Assembly (NCBI GenBank): GCA_016786465.1
Contig: JAEUWC010000026.1
Span: 148,866 to 212,865 of the forward strand
DNA: 64,000 nucleotides
Source: Bdellovibrionales bacterium
Lineage (GTDB): Bacteria > Bdellovibrionota > UBA1018
Reading direction: 5' to 3'
The notes beneath the pieces were generated by a model that worked only from the letters and a program-made list of their open reading frames with translations, ran no database searches and had not been told where the DNA came from. Made by a program: the position numbers and the translations under genes. This document shows, one piece after another, positions 9,485 to 18,525 of the stretch; positions within the stretch are counted from its first letter, which is position 1; each line of letters starts with the position of its first letter.

Positions 9485-9879
9485 ATTACCCTCCCAAAGT
9501 TTGCGACACCTTCATCCGTTTTAGTGAAGCCGTGCCGCTCGAATCGCTCCATGAGCCTCGGAAGGTTCGTAGAGCAGCAAACCATTTCAAAACCTTCGCC
9601 AGCGGCGACGTGAGTAAGGCTTTCGATCAAAGAGTCCAGACCTGCGTGGCGGATTTCGCCGGGCGCATCCGGATTCGAGACAAGGTGCCCGATGATCGCA
9701 GCTCCCGCGTCGGAGCGAAAAAGGAAACCTGCGCAGATCGGCATCTCGCCGTAGAAGACAACGGCACCAATCGGCGGAAGGAATCTCGGGTTTGGAGCCG
9801 GAAACTGGCGAAGATCAAACCAGGATTTCAAAAGATCGAAGTGTTTCTCAGGCTCGTACTTAAATATTGAAAATTTCAT
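9475..9879 (-). CDS. GNAT-type acetyltransferase (distal of a tandem pair)
   Basis: A 134-residue protein with the general shape of a GNAT fold: a beta-rich middle (GAVVFYGEMPICAGFLF), a helix after the presumed acetyl-CoA loop (HAGLDSLIESL) and a C-terminal RFERHGFTKTD segment matching the usual last helix and strand. The canonical Q/RxxGxG/A loop is weak, so the activity is inferred. It overlaps the upstream acetyltransferase gene by 4 bases (ATGA). The target is unknown. Confidence 0.65.
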   Translation of the reverse strand: MKFSIFKYEPEKHFDLLKSWFDLRQFPAPNPRFLPPIGAVVFYGEMPICAGFLFRSDAGAAIIGHLVSNPDAPGEIRHAGLDSLIESLTHVAAGEGFEMVCCSTNLPRLMERFERHGFTKTDEGVANFGRVICH

Positions 9880-10298
9880 GCGAACTCCTTCATGTGCTCA
9901 AGCAGCACGGCCCCATGAAAATTGCGAACGCCCACGATCTGAAAGCCTCGTTTCATGGCAAGTTTCAGCATGGCGAAATTCGTGTTCTCGACGACGAACG
10001 TGATTCGGCGATACGCGCGTCTTGCCCAATCAAGTGCGGCATCAAAGCATGCGAGACTCCAGAGCGTTCCTTTCGTACCCGGCATCGCTCCGCCGAATTG
10101 CCAGTACACCGTTTCGTGATCGAACTCTCGGCACGTGATGTAGCCACCAGGAGCATTCGTGCGTTTGTCCACCATGAGCATAGCGTAGTCGATCCGATCC
10201 CAGCTCGCGGGCTTGTCTTTGCCGAACGCGATTAGGTGCGCTTGCTCGGAGTAATTTTTTTTCCAGTCTTCCGAATCAATCACAACGACCTCGATCAT
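9876..10298 (-). CDS. GNAT-type acetyltransferase (proximal of a tandem pair)
   Basis: A 140-residue GNAT-like protein starting MIEVVVIDSEDW. Seen: the central strand pattern YAMLMVDKRTNAPGGYITC, an alpha helix LWSLACFDAALDWAR, and the ending ENTNFAMLKLAMKRGFQIVG, a very typical GNAT C-terminal motif. ATG 10298 overlaps the stop of the preceding gene (ATGA), so I prefer it to the longer frame from 10382. Together with the next gene it forms a coupled pair of small acetyltransferases inside the late structural operon. Confidence 0.75.
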   Translation of the reverse strand: MIEVVVIDSEDWKKNYSEQAHLIAFGKDKPASWDRIDYAMLMVDKRTNAPGGYITCREFDHETVYWQFGGAMPGTKGTLWSLACFDAALDWARRAYRRITFVVENTNFAMLKLAMKRGFQIVGVRNFHGAVLLEHMKEFA

Positions 10299-10972
10299 TT
10301 CTTGCCAGCATTTTCCGTCGCTTGCGCTTGGCGGTTCGACGCCCAGGCTTGCATCTGCTGCTGGTAGAGCATTTGGTTCCATTGATTTCTCCGCTCGTTT
10401 TCCTGCTGAACGCGCTGAAGATCAGCGTTTCTTGCATTCTCCCAAAGTTGTTCCTTTTGAAGTCCTGCTTGGAGGTTCGCGTTCTCCATGCCGGGAAGCA
10501 TGCCGAGCTGCGAGATTCGATTCTGCTCGTCGTTGATCCCGATCTGCATACGGTTCAAGTTTCCCTGGCGGCCCACGTCCTGGGACATGGCAAGCAGGTT
10601 CTTTGCGCCGCCGGCGGTTAGCCTTTCACGAGCTCCGCCCGAAAGACCGCCGCGCATGGCGAGATCAGCCTCGGCTTGCGCTTGAGAAGAACGGGCCTCT
10701 TGCTTGGCGCGCTCTCTTGAGTCGGCCTCTTCTGCAAACTGCTTTTTCGTCGAGAGCTTCGCCCAGGAGGACGGACCTTTGCGAAGCGCCTCTCGGCGAA
10801 ACGCCTCAAGCCCGCGCGTATCGAGCGCGAGCGCATTGAGCCTTTGCTGAACTTCAGGCGCAAAGGCCATCGTGTTTTGGTCGTAAACTGTTCCGTATCC
10901 GGGCTGACCTGGCATCCCGTAGTACGGCGACCAGGGATTGTTTGTGTCCGGAGCCCAGGCTGTAGTCGCCAT
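10295..10972 (-). CDS. Gln/Ala/Arg-rich internal virion-type protein
   Basis: A 225-residue protein whose first 30 residues are Gly/Pro/Tyr-rich and include NPWS, followed by a long Ala/Gln/Glu/Arg coiled-coil-like region to the end. It has the composition of podoviral minor head or ejection proteins. It follows the head-tail adaptor-like gene by 11 bases and overlaps the GNAT gene by 4 bases. Confidence 0.65.
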   Translation of the reverse strand: MATTAWAPDTNNPWSPYYGMPGQPGYGTVYDQNTMAFAPEVQQRLNALALDTRGLEAFRREALRKGPSSWAKLSTKKQFAEEADSRERAKQEARSSQAQAEADLAMRGGLSGGARERLTAGGAKNLLAMSQDVGRQGNLNRMQIGINDEQNRISQLGMLPGMENANLQAGLQKEQLWENARNADLQRVQQENERRNQWNQMLYQQQMQAWASNRQAQATENAGKK

Positions 10973-10983
10973 GATTCCTCCTT

Positions 10984-12027
10984 TCAGCTCATCTCTTCGT
11001 AATGGCTTAAATCCGGCTCAACCTCATCGTCGTTGTCCGGTTCCATGTTGGTGAGTGTGTCGATCATCTGCTCGCGCTGCTGCTTGAGTTGGGCTGCCGC
11101 TTTTGCGAGCCGTGGATCGCCAACGTCTTTGTCGAGGATCTGGACCTTGACGTACTGTTGGAGGAAGGCGGCGAACTCAGGGATGTCGATGATTGTTGCG
11201 TCGATGATCGCTGTCGTGGCCGCCACCCGCAGAGTGTGAAATCCAGTTCCTTGCGTGGTGAGGTCGATTGAAGTGCCGGCTTTCGCGTTGGCCAACGAAG
11301 AAGCCAGCTTGACCTCATTATCTGATACTCGGATCGCGTAGTAAACCGTGTTTTGGGAAAGCGGAGCCGGAAGGCCGCCGCTATTGGCTTTGAGCTTCAC
11401 CTTGTCGCCGGTCACATAGGGCACGAGTGGCGCGACCGAGATCACGTCGGTTCCGATGTTCACCGCAGCCGGCAGCACGTCTTCCGGATTCGTGTACTCA
11501 CCAGGGAGAGGGATTCGGTTAGCCTGGCGGATGTACCAGCGCTGCATGGGCGTAAAGGTCACAGGCAACGGCGGAAGCACCGCCGTTTCGCGCGAGGGCG
11601 GATCGAGAACAAAGCGCCTTTGTCCTGGCGCATCATTGGTCAGGAAGTACCGATAATAGTCGCTTTGAGAGAATTGCTTGGAAACGGCGATCGACTCGAA
11701 CTTGTTTCGAGTTCGGAACTTTTTGACTGGATAGATGATCGAGCCATTGGCGTAGACGATCCCGCGCAATTTGTTGGCGTAGATATTCCTGGGCATCGCG
11801 TACTCCGAAACACCCACTTGGAGCGGCACGTAGTCCGAGGTGAGAAAGTAATCCTCGTGCAGGTTCGTGATCTCCGCTTCGGCGTCGTCGATGCCGTCGT
11901 TGAAGTAGCCGATCAGCTCTTCGTAGGTCACGAATTTCTCTTCGGGATCTTCCTCGTTCAAAACGAGATCGAGCTTCACCTTGTCGGCGTGCTCTTTGAA
12001 GGTCCATAGTTTTTGTTCATCGCTCAT
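10984..12027 (-). CDS. Putative head-tail adaptor protein with inserted Ig-like domain
   Basis: A 347-residue protein. The N-terminal half (EELIGYFNDGIDDAEAEI, then a strand-rich YVPLQVGVSEYAMP section) looks like the tail-tube or adaptor proteins placed after the portal in short-tailed phages. Residues about 185-270 form a separate beta-rich module (VTGDKVKLKANSG, TVYYAIRVSDNEVKLASS, GTGFHTL) of the kind often inserted in phage structural proteins. The C-terminus is acidic. Position between tail-spike-like and internal virion genes supports a virion role. Confidence 0.65.
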   Translation of the reverse strand: MSDEQKLWTFKEHADKVKLDLVLNEEDPEEKFVTYEELIGYFNDGIDDAEAEITNLHEDYFLTSDYVPLQVGVSEYAMPRNIYANKLRGIVYANGSIIYPVKKFRTRNKFESIAVSKQFSQSDYYRYFLTNDAPGQRRFVLDPPSRETAVLPPLPVTFTPMQRWYIRQANRIPLPGEYTNPEDVLPAAVNIGTDVISVAPLVPYVTGDKVKLKANSGGLPAPLSQNTVYYAIRVSDNEVKLASSLANAKAGTSIDLTTQGTGFHTLRVAATTAIIDATIIDIPEFAAFLQQYVKVQILDKDVGDPRLAKAAAQLKQQREQMIDTLTNMEPDNDDEVEPDLSHYEEMS

Positions 12028-12030
12028 TGT

Positions 12031-13188
12031 TCACCCCCGCCATCCTTGGACGGCCATCGAAATTTCAAGAAACATATCTCCGCTCGTGACGGCGACGCTG
12101 TTTCCGTTGAGCTTTTGAAAAGCGTTGCTTGCTCCTGCGTTTGCAAAGAAAAGCCTGTCCGTGCTCGTATTGTCGTAGAAAAGGACGTAAGTGTTGTTGG
12201 CCGACCAGAAGGCACTCGATGCCCCGTTTGTCACATGGAATGCCAAGCCGAGATTGTAGCCACGGGCATTGATCGAGAGCTTCGTCGTATCGACCCGGAT
12301 ATTGGTCGGAAAGCGCACGTCGGCAATCGCCGCGGCAGTTGTCCCCGCACGAAAGGTCCACTTGAAAATAATTCGGTCTCCGTCTCGCCGCCATTGGTAG
12401 TGCGTGAGAGAAACGGTTCCGAAGTTCGTGATCGCCGATGGGTTCGCGTAGAATGTCGATCGCCATTCTTTCGGGTAGTCCCTAAGAAGAATTCGCCAGT
12501 TCGTTCCGTCGGACTGAAGCGTGATGCGCTCGCGATACGTGCAAAGAGTCGTGTTCGTTTGGCCGTCGATCGTCTGCGTGCTTTTGAATGGCAGCACTTG
12601 ATGTTGGATGAAATTGTCGTCGTTTTTCTGAAACTGGATGCTCCGGCCCTTGTAGAGCGTCGCATCGGGGAGCGTAACCGCGGTAGAGTCCGAATCGTTT
12701 GGTGTTCCGATCAGGATCAGGTCGTCGGAATCTTGAACGAGGTACGCACGGATGACTGAGGTGATGTTTCCGTTTTTTCCTGGGATCGTCGGGATCTTCG
12801 CAAAGAAATCCTCGGTGTCGGTTTCGCCGGGGTTGATCTGGCTTGCGTCTCGAAAGTAAGTGCCCACGTAGCAGCGCACGCGCACGGAGTTGGTTGTAGA
12901 GACGTTGATGAATTCGTCATCGAAAAGCCTATGATTGAAAGTGCAGACGCCAGGGCCAGTGACTTTCGATCGTATAATATCCTTGGGCGTAAAACCCAAG
13001 CCGTGCGGAACCTTCTGCTCCGTCACGGACCCGTCGAAGGTGAACTCCAAGAACTTGAAATTGAGAAGCTGATTTTGCTCGGCGAAATAGCGCGCAAGCG
13101 CGTTGAAGTTCTCCCTAATGTAAACGTCGGTGATCTCTTTGACTGCGAGAGGTGGACTTGCGCGGTTTCCTTTGGATTGATTTATCAT
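12031..13188 (-). CDS. Putative tail fibre / spike protein
   Basis: A 385-residue, beta-rich protein. The N-terminal 60 residues are helical (ENFNALARYFAEQNQLLNFKFLEFTF), a common way for fibre proteins to anchor to the tail. The remainder has the Asn/Thr/Ser-rich, strand-dominated composition of receptor-binding parts, with motifs such as HYQWRRDGDRIIFKW. The gene overlaps the upstream large tail gene by 4 bases. The exact role is inferred. Confidence 0.6.
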   Translation of the reverse strand: MINQSKGNRASPPLAVKEITDVYIRENFNALARYFAEQNQLLNFKFLEFTFDGSVTEQKVPHGLGFTPKDIIRSKVTGPGVCTFNHRLFDDEFINVSTTNSVRVRCYVGTYFRDASQINPGETDTEDFFAKIPTIPGKNGNITSVIRAYLVQDSDDLILIGTPNDSDSTAVTLPDATLYKGRSIQFQKNDDNFIQHQVLPFKSTQTIDGQTNTTLCTYRERITLQSDGTNWRILLRDYPKEWRSTFYANPSAITNFGTVSLTHYQWRRDGDRIIFKWTFRAGTTAAAIADVRFPTNIRVDTTKLSINARGYNLGLAFHVTNGASSAFWSANNTYVLFYDNTSTDRLFFANAGASNAFQKLNGNSVAVTSGDMFLEISMAVQGWRG

Positions 13189-16100
13189 TGCGCATTCTCC
13201 CCGCGGCTCTCAAGGCCCGCATAGGCTGCTCCAGGCTCACCAAAAGTGCTAAACTGAAGCAGATACGAAAGAATCGAAATGCGCTGCTCTTTCATCACGC
13301 CGCGAATGACCCAGGTGGCGGCGGGATCGTCCACGGCCTTGCTGTCCGGATCAAGGAACGTGATCTCGTCGTCGAGCACGGACTCGATTGTGAACTCTTG
13401 CTCGTAGTTGTCAGTGGAAAACGCGATTCGCATGTCATCGACATCAAGCGGCCAAAGGATCTCGGTGTAGCCCGAAGGGGTCGCGATCGTCGCCGTCTTG
13501 GCCGTGGCATCGACATCGGCGGTTGAGCCTTCCGGGAAATCCTCGTATCTGTACACGCCCACGTCGTCGGCTGGCGTGATCTGAAGCTGGCGGAACTGCG
13601 AGCGCAGGCTTCCCGCAGGAAAGCGCCGCTTTTCATCGAGCTTGCCGTCGTAACGCCAGGCGAACTCCGGATCTCCCCAATCAATCGTAGCGTCTCCCCA
13701 AGTGGGGTTTCGCGTGTAGCGCACGGGAGCCGTCGCCCGCTTCGTGAGCAGGTTGTTCTCCTTGATGCTATTGACGTGGAAGGCAGCGTTGCCGGCGTTC
13801 TTCCCGAGTACGTGGATTTTCGTGACCCACTGGCCGGTGGCGGTATTGCCGAAATCGAGTGCGCATGAGCGATAGTCGTAAGGGAGATGAACGGTGCCCC
13901 ACTCAGAAAGCGGCGTCGAAACGTCGGATGGCACCTTGGGATCGGTCTTGTAGTTTGGATCGTGGCGGAAGAGCAGCCCACGCTCGTCGCCGCGGATGAG
14001 GTAGCCTTGCTGAAACGTGACCGCGGACGGGCGAAAGTGCGAACCGTTAGAAGCCGTCGTGAAAACGCCCGAAGGCTTCACGCCGTAGTTGAGGTAAAAA
14101 ATAAAGCAGGCGTTGCAATCGGTATCGGTTTGCTCCTCTTGCACTGTCCACCAAATCCGGCGCGTGAGCCTATCGTAGCTTCCCGTGATCCGCGTTCTTT
14201 GTTCTTCGGTTCGAGTGAGCCTGGCGTAAGTCTCATCGAGGTCGATCGAGATTTTGATGAGCTGGAATCCGTCGGTGAAATAAAAACCGTCGTTGCCGGC
14301 AAAGAAAATACCGATCTCCGTTCGGACGATCGAGCGCGTGGAGATGCAGCCAATTTCATCTGAAATTCTCTCGTGGGTGATCGCGCCTTGGCCCAGGTTA
14401 TTGAAAGCGCCGCTCAGACGGTAAACGCTCGTCCGCCCAAGAGCCACGACGTTATTTCTCGTCGAGCTGATCCCCATGAGGAAATCTTCGATGTCGTCAA
14501 AGAACGTAAGTGAAACTGCGTCTGGAGATCCGGGAATCGACTGCAAAATCCGGTTGGGAAATCGCTGGCCGGCGTCCGTAATGTCGCCGTAGTAAGCGAT
14601 GTCGTTCAAAATGTGCAGGTAGCGGCAAAGCGGCGGTGACTCGTTGGCCACGATTCCGCCCGTCGTGTAGAGCACTTCTCGGGTGTCGAGACGATCCACG
14701 CCCGGCCCGTCGAGAGAGTCCGCGATTCCATCGGTGAAAGAGACCGTGCCGTTATCGACTTCGCCCTCTAGGTAGTAAGTGTTTCCGGAGTCGATCGTGC
14801 GGTAAATTTGCACGTCGATTTCTGCGGTGTCGTAGTTGGTACTTGGATCGTTGGTGAGCGTCGGGAGATTCGAGACCGCGACGGTCGCGACTTCGCTGAC
14901 TATGCCATCATCCACGAAATCGGATTCAATCCCGGATGGAAGCCCGGTGAACTTCGGATAGATTTTGCAGGTCTCAACGGGGCCTGCAAAAATGGGCGTC
15001 GAGAGATTCAGGAATTCAACGCCGTTTTCCGTCGTGTACTTGTATTTGTAAGTGAACGCATAGGCGTAGGATGAAACCTCGGGCTTGTAAAACGCGCCGC
15101 CTTGCAAGAAGTTTATTATCGCTTCGCCCTGAATGTGGGTGGCACCGTTTCCGATGTGGGCAGCGATGGCGTTGAAGAGCTCAGCGCCGTCTTCAATCCA
15201 CGCTTCAAGCGTCGGGGGCATGACCCAATCCTCGCCAACACTGCCTTCAAGAAATTCGTCTGATCCCGCTCTTTGGTTTGTCGTCGTGATGAGGGAACCG
15301 AATTGAGTTGCGCCGTGATAAAACGAAAGCGAGTGCTGCACGGCCTGGTCGCCCACGGTGTTTTGCAGAGTCTTCGAGAGCGTTGCCGTTCCGGAAGCCG
15401 AACTCACCACGCGCGCGGCTTTTTGGTTGTCGGGATTCGGATCGTTGAAAATCGCGCTGGTCGAAATCACCCATGCATCGGTGGGGAGCGTGATCGGAGA
15501 CCCGCCAATTTTTACGTCCGCGACGTTGGCCGATCCCGACGTAGTGTCCATCGTGAAATTCGTGTGCTGCGGCCAATTAGAATCGAAGACGTGAAGGTTC
15601 CCGTACATGACCCGGACCCAATAAAGAATGAGGTAGGCCGTATCGAGATCCGTCGCGTCCGGAAGCGTGACGTGATGATAGAAAAGGGAGTTTTCAAGCT
15701 GATAGTGCCAGTAGTCGATGACGAAAAAGTAATCGACGACGCCGTTGGTGACGTGCGCGTTGAAGACTTGTTTGAGCCTGTTCACGTAATTGAAAAACGG
15801 CTGGTAGTTCGGCGTGAGCTTCGGAACGCCATCAAGATCAATCGTGCCGATCGCGGGCTTGGTCACGCGGTACTTGTTCATGCCGCTGTAGTCGTTGAAA
15901 GCCGCGTGCGTATAGACGTTGAACTGGTGCCAGTACCATTTGGTGCGAAGCTCATCGAGCTGACGAGCGGCTTGCTCAAGAGTTATCGGTTTGGTGTTAT
16001 CGTTCAGCCGTTGGTACGGTCCCTTGGGTGGAACAGTGCTACCGCCTCCGCCTGTATCGAGCAAAACCTCGAAGTGATAGAAGCTATTGAAAGCATCGGC

Positions 16101-16880
16101 CCCGTGGTGCTCGAATGCCAAGCAAAGCGCTTCGATGAGATTAAAGAGCGATGCTTGATCGGTCGCCAGGGGCCGAGGCGTGGGTGTGGGTGTTGGGCCA
16201 GGATACTCGGTATCGAAGATGAACCACGTTTGCGGCTCGAAGTAACTTAGGCTCCACTTGTCGAGAAGGCCGTGAAGAAATCCCGCCACCGCCCCGCCAA
16301 ATGGGTTCGTGTTCGAGATATCCTTGATGTGAGCGACCATGCTCGTGCGCAGATCGTTGGCGAGAGCAATGCACGCATTTAAAAGCGAAGCATTGGTGTA
16401 CGCCGGCACGCATTTAGGCTTAGGCAGTCCAGCCGTGCGCACTTGGAGCACGCTGAGTTTATCGCGATAGATTTTGCTGGGGATTGCACCCGTATTCGGC
16501 ACGAGAAACGAATGCCCGTTCCAATCCGATGCAGTAACTTGCGTGTACGATCCACCCGAGCCCAGAGCCTCGTTTCCTGTTGGCCCAAGAAGCCTTGTCC
16601 AGTTCGGGTTGAGGTAATGGATATCGCGCCCGGCCTGCGCGAAGAGCTCTTTTTCGTTGTTGAAGTGAACGAAGCCGTCGATTCTTCTCGGCTGCCCTGG
16701 AATGCGGTAGTTCACCGAATCGAAAGGAGCGGAGCCGTAGCGGCTCTCTAGCTTTCGGTCGATGTTGATGATGAGGTTGTCCGCCCGCTGATAGCGCGTA
16801 GGACCGCCCTGAAGGAAGTAATCGGTCATTCCCCCGGAGAAGTCGCGCACTTCATAGGGCTGAACGACCGGACTATCCAT
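13185..16880 (-). CDS. Large tail protein (phage stabilisation / tail-tube type)
   Basis: At 1231 residues this is the largest phage protein. The N-terminal section (EVRDFSGGMTDYFLQGGP, then RYQRADNLIINIDRKLESR) matches the start of P22 gp10-type stabilisation and similar tail proteins, which close the tail after DNA packaging. The rest is beta-rich with Tyr/Asp turns; residues about 170-640 may be a large inserted region. The start overlaps the previous gene by 8 bases. No enzymatic motif was seen. Confidence 0.65.
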   Translation of the reverse strand: MDSPVVQPYEVRDFSGGMTDYFLQGGPTRYQRADNLIINIDRKLESRYGSAPFDSVNYRIPGQPRRIDGFVHFNNEKELFAQAGRDIHYLNPNWTRLLGPTGNEALGSGGSYTQVTASDWNGHSFLVPNTGAIPSKIYRDKLSVLQVRTAGLPKPKCVPAYTNASLLNACIALANDLRTSMVAHIKDISNTNPFGGAVAGFLHGLLDKWSLSYFEPQTWFIFDTEYPGPTPTPTPRPLATDQASLFNLIEALCLAFEHHGADAFNSFYHFEVLLDTGGGGSTVPPKGPYQRLNDNTKPITLEQAARQLDELRTKWYWHQFNVYTHAAFNDYSGMNKYRVTKPAIGTIDLDGVPKLTPNYQPFFNYVNRLKQVFNAHVTNGVVDYFFVIDYWHYQLENSLFYHHVTLPDATDLDTAYLILYWVRVMYGNLHVFDSNWPQHTNFTMDTTSGSANVADVKIGGSPITLPTDAWVISTSAIFNDPNPDNQKAARVVSSASGTATLSKTLQNTVGDQAVQHSLSFYHGATQFGSLITTTNQRAGSDEFLEGSVGEDWVMPPTLEAWIEDGAELFNAIAAHIGNGATHIQGEAIINFLQGGAFYKPEVSSYAYAFTYKYKYTTENGVEFLNLSTPIFAGPVETCKIYPKFTGLPSGIESDFVDDGIVSEVATVAVSNLPTLTNDPSTNYDTAEIDVQIYRTIDSGNTYYLEGEVDNGTVSFTDGIADSLDGPGVDRLDTREVLYTTGGIVANESPPLCRYLHILNDIAYYGDITDAGQRFPNRILQSIPGSPDAVSLTFFDDIEDFLMGISSTRNNVVALGRTSVYRLSGAFNNLGQGAITHERISDEIGCISTRSIVRTEIGIFFAGNDGFYFTDGFQLIKISIDLDETYARLTRTEEQRTRITGSYDRLTRRIWWTVQEEQTDTDCNACFIFYLNYGVKPSGVFTTASNGSHFRPSAVTFQQGYLIRGDERGLLFRHDPNYKTDPKVPSDVSTPLSEWGTVHLPYDYRSCALDFGNTATGQWVTKIHVLGKNAGNAAFHVNSIKENNLLTKRATAPVRYTRNPTWGDATIDWGDPEFAWRYDGKLDEKRRFPAGSLRSQFRQLQITPADDVGVYRYEDFPEGSTADVDATAKTATIATPSGYTEILWPLDVDDMRIAFSTDNYEQEFTIESVLDDEITFLDPDSKAVDDPAATWVIRGVMKEQRISILSYLLQFSTFGEPGAAYAGLESRGENAQ

Positions 16881-17241
16881 AGAGCGCCTTCATCGAAATC
16901 GTGTTGTCGTTCGAGTAGACGTAGTACGTGGTCGCACTCACGCGCTCGACCTTGGGATAGATGACCTCGCCGCCCGAAGAGCGAACCTCGATGCGGGTCT
17001 GATCGAACTGAAATCCCGCGGGCATGGTCATGAGCTGGCGATAGAAGCCGCCGCCCAGATCCGAGCCCCAATTAGCCGAGAGAATATCTTGAGTCGTCAC
17101 CGCGATCAGCGCGCCGTCGGTCCCGTTATGGGTGTGGTCGTTCATGCGCTGGATGTTTTCTTCCATCGCAGGAAACCAAGCGTCGCCGGTCGTCGGATTC
17201 GTGGGCTTTTTATAGCCCTTCGAGAGTGTTGAAATTGGCAT
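16873..17241 (-). CDS. Small tail-associated protein
   Basis: A 122-residue protein beginning MPISTLSKGYKKPTNPTTGD, a style of N-terminus (a 'fixed' turn, then GDAWFPAMEENIQRMNDHTHNG) frequent in small phage tail proteins next to the stabilisation protein. Mixed alpha/beta, no cysteine. It overlaps the start of the large tail gene by eight bases and starts just after the i-spanin-like gene. Role as a virion subunit is inferred from position. Confidence 0.6.
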   Translation of the reverse strand: MPISTLSKGYKKPTNPTTGDAWFPAMEENIQRMNDHTHNGTDGALIAVTTQDILSANWGSDLGGGFYRQLMTMPAGFQFDQTRIEVRSSGGEVIYPKVERVSATTYYVYSNDNTISMKALYG

Positions 17242-17243
17242 GT

Positions 17244-17447
17244 TTACCTCCCATCAATCTTTTTCAGTCGATCGGACTCCTCGTTTGCTTTCTGGTTGTC
17301 GGATTGGGATTGCTTCCGGGCGTCTTCGACTTCGGTTTTCTGGCGAGCAGTTCGATAGGCTTGAATCCATTTCGTGACTTGCTTGCCGATCCACCAAGTA
17401 GCGAAGACGCCCAGAATCGTGGCGATGATTTGAAGAACCGTGCTCAT
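17244..17447 (-). CDS. Small membrane / coiled-coil protein, i-spanin-like
   Basis: A 67-residue protein with one N-terminal transmembrane helix (residues about 4-24, TVLQIIATILGVFATWWIG) and a charged helical remainder. This is the topology of Rz-type inner-membrane spanins or small holins. ATG 17447 has GAGGG upstream and follows the stop of the preceding lipoprotein-like gene by ten bases, so I reject the longer frame to 17528 that would overlap it. The role in lysis is inferred. Confidence 0.6.
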   Translation of the reverse strand: MSTVLQIIATILGVFATWWIGKQVTKWIQAYRTARQKTEVEDARKQSQSDNQKANEESDRLKKIDGR

Positions 17448-17457
17448 GAGCTCGCCC

Positions 17458-18018
17458 TCACTTGCATTGGACGGCTCCTCGGCCCGCGGTCGAATACTGA
17501 ACCTTGCAGCTTGTTTTCCAGGCCGCAAAACCAGAGTCGATCGGGAGGCGGTCGTAGCCTTCTTTGGTGACGACGAGCTTGGCGATGCCCCGGAATTTCA
17601 CTACTTCCTCGATCCCCTCCGGCGTCTTCCACCGAACGAGGACCAAGGCCAGAGCTTCGCCATCGAGGTCGCTTGTCCATCGGTCTTGAGAAAAGAAATC
17701 GCGCCACGGGATTTCGACGACGCTTCCAGTGACGCCGTACTGTCGATGAACGTCTCGATAGTAAACGTCGATCTCGCCACCTTGGACGATGTTCTTTCCT
17801 TGCGGGACGATAAGTTTCCACGAACTTTCGATCGCGGTGTTCTCTCGGACGCGGCAAATGTCCATGCCGCCACCGGGTACGTTCTCGCACGCACTGATCG
17901 CCAGCGTGTAATCGCCGGCAGCAACGGCAGGCATGCTCCGGTCTACAACGAGACTGGAGCATGCCGCCGTGAACAGCACGCCAACTATCATCCCTGAACC
18001 GAAGGAGTGCCATTTCAT
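17458..18018 (-). CDS. Exported, possibly lipid-anchored phage protein
   Basis: A 186-residue protein with a hydrophobic N-terminal segment ending in TAAC (cysteine near residue 20), a weak lipobox because position -3 is Thr. The mature part carries three more cysteines and many charged residues. It is located in the lysis cluster and overlaps the upstream gene by ATGA. It could be an outer-membrane lysis or lysogenic-conversion lipoprotein; it is larger than typical o-spanins. Confidence 0.55.
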   Translation of the reverse strand: MKWHSFGSGMIVGVLFTAACSSLVVDRSMPAVAAGDYTLAISACENVPGGGMDICRVRENTAIESSWKLIVPQGKNIVQGGEIDVYYRDVHRQYGVTGSVVEIPWRDFFSQDRWTSDLDGEALALVLVRWKTPEGIEEVVKFRGIAKLVVTKEGYDRLPIDSGFAAWKTSCKVQYSTAGRGAVQCK

Positions 18019-18350
18019 GCCGCCTTAACCGCCTTGATGAGTTCGTAGTTGGCGACGATCGCTTTGAGAGCCTTTTCGATAACCAACCGTGCCTTGGCAT
18101 CGTCGATGACGAGTTTCGCCATCACGTGCGCCACGACATCGGCGGCCTCTTCAGTGCTCAGGTCAGCGAGCTCGGCGGGAATCTCACCAATTCCGTCAAG
18201 CGCGGGTTGAATCGTAGGTACGAGCTTCAAGAGAAGCCCGAGGTCTTCGACGCCAATATGGCCGTCTTTTTGAGCAGCGACACCAACCTCCACTCCAGTC
18301 AGAGCAAGATCCAGCAGTTCCTTAATTTCCTTCGTTCCCTTTTGTTCCAT
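18015..18350 (-). CDS. Small acidic helical phage protein
   Basis: A 111-residue Leu/Ala/Glu-rich protein, all-helical in appearance, without signal peptide or cysteines. It overlaps its upstream neighbour (holin-like) by 29 bases and its downstream neighbour by 4 bases, which supports a real gene of the lysis cluster. Function unknown. Confidence 0.6.
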   Translation of the reverse strand: MEQKGTKEIKELLDLALTGVEVGVAAQKDGHIGVEDLGLLLKLVPTIQPALDGIGEIPAELADLSTEEAADVVAHVMAKLVIDDAKARLVIEKALKAIVANYELIKAVKAA

Positions 18351-18525
18351 TTGTTTTCCTCACTTTGGTTAAGACGTAGGCTCCGAAGAGAACTACGCCG
18401 CAAATAATCAGCTCGATCAGGCTGGCCTGCCGGACCTTGCTCGTTTTTCCGAGCCAATATTCCAGGGCTGCGTAGCCCAAGAGAGTCAGCCCAAACTTCC
18501 ACCACTCAACGTCTTGGCAATTCAT
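18322..18525 (-). CDS. Small two-helix membrane protein, holin candidate
   Basis: A 67-residue protein with two hydrophobic segments (residues about 11-25 and 36-54) separated by a short basic loop (GKTSKVRQ) and a hydrophilic C-terminus, the size and topology of class II holins. Its ATG overlaps the stop of the endolysin gene by 4 bases. The phage needs a holin or equivalent to release an endolysin that lacks a signal peptide, which supports the call, but the family match is not certain. Confidence 0.6.
   Translation of the reverse strand: MNCQDVEWWKFGLTLLGYAALEYWLGKTSKVRQASLIELIICGVVLFGAYVLTKVRKTNGTKGNEGN

Noticed and set aside
15273..16250. A 325-codon plus-strand frame opposite the large tail gene
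   Set aside because: Antisense shadow of the tail gene; the composition (repeated RRV, RIR) is typical of reverse-complement reading.
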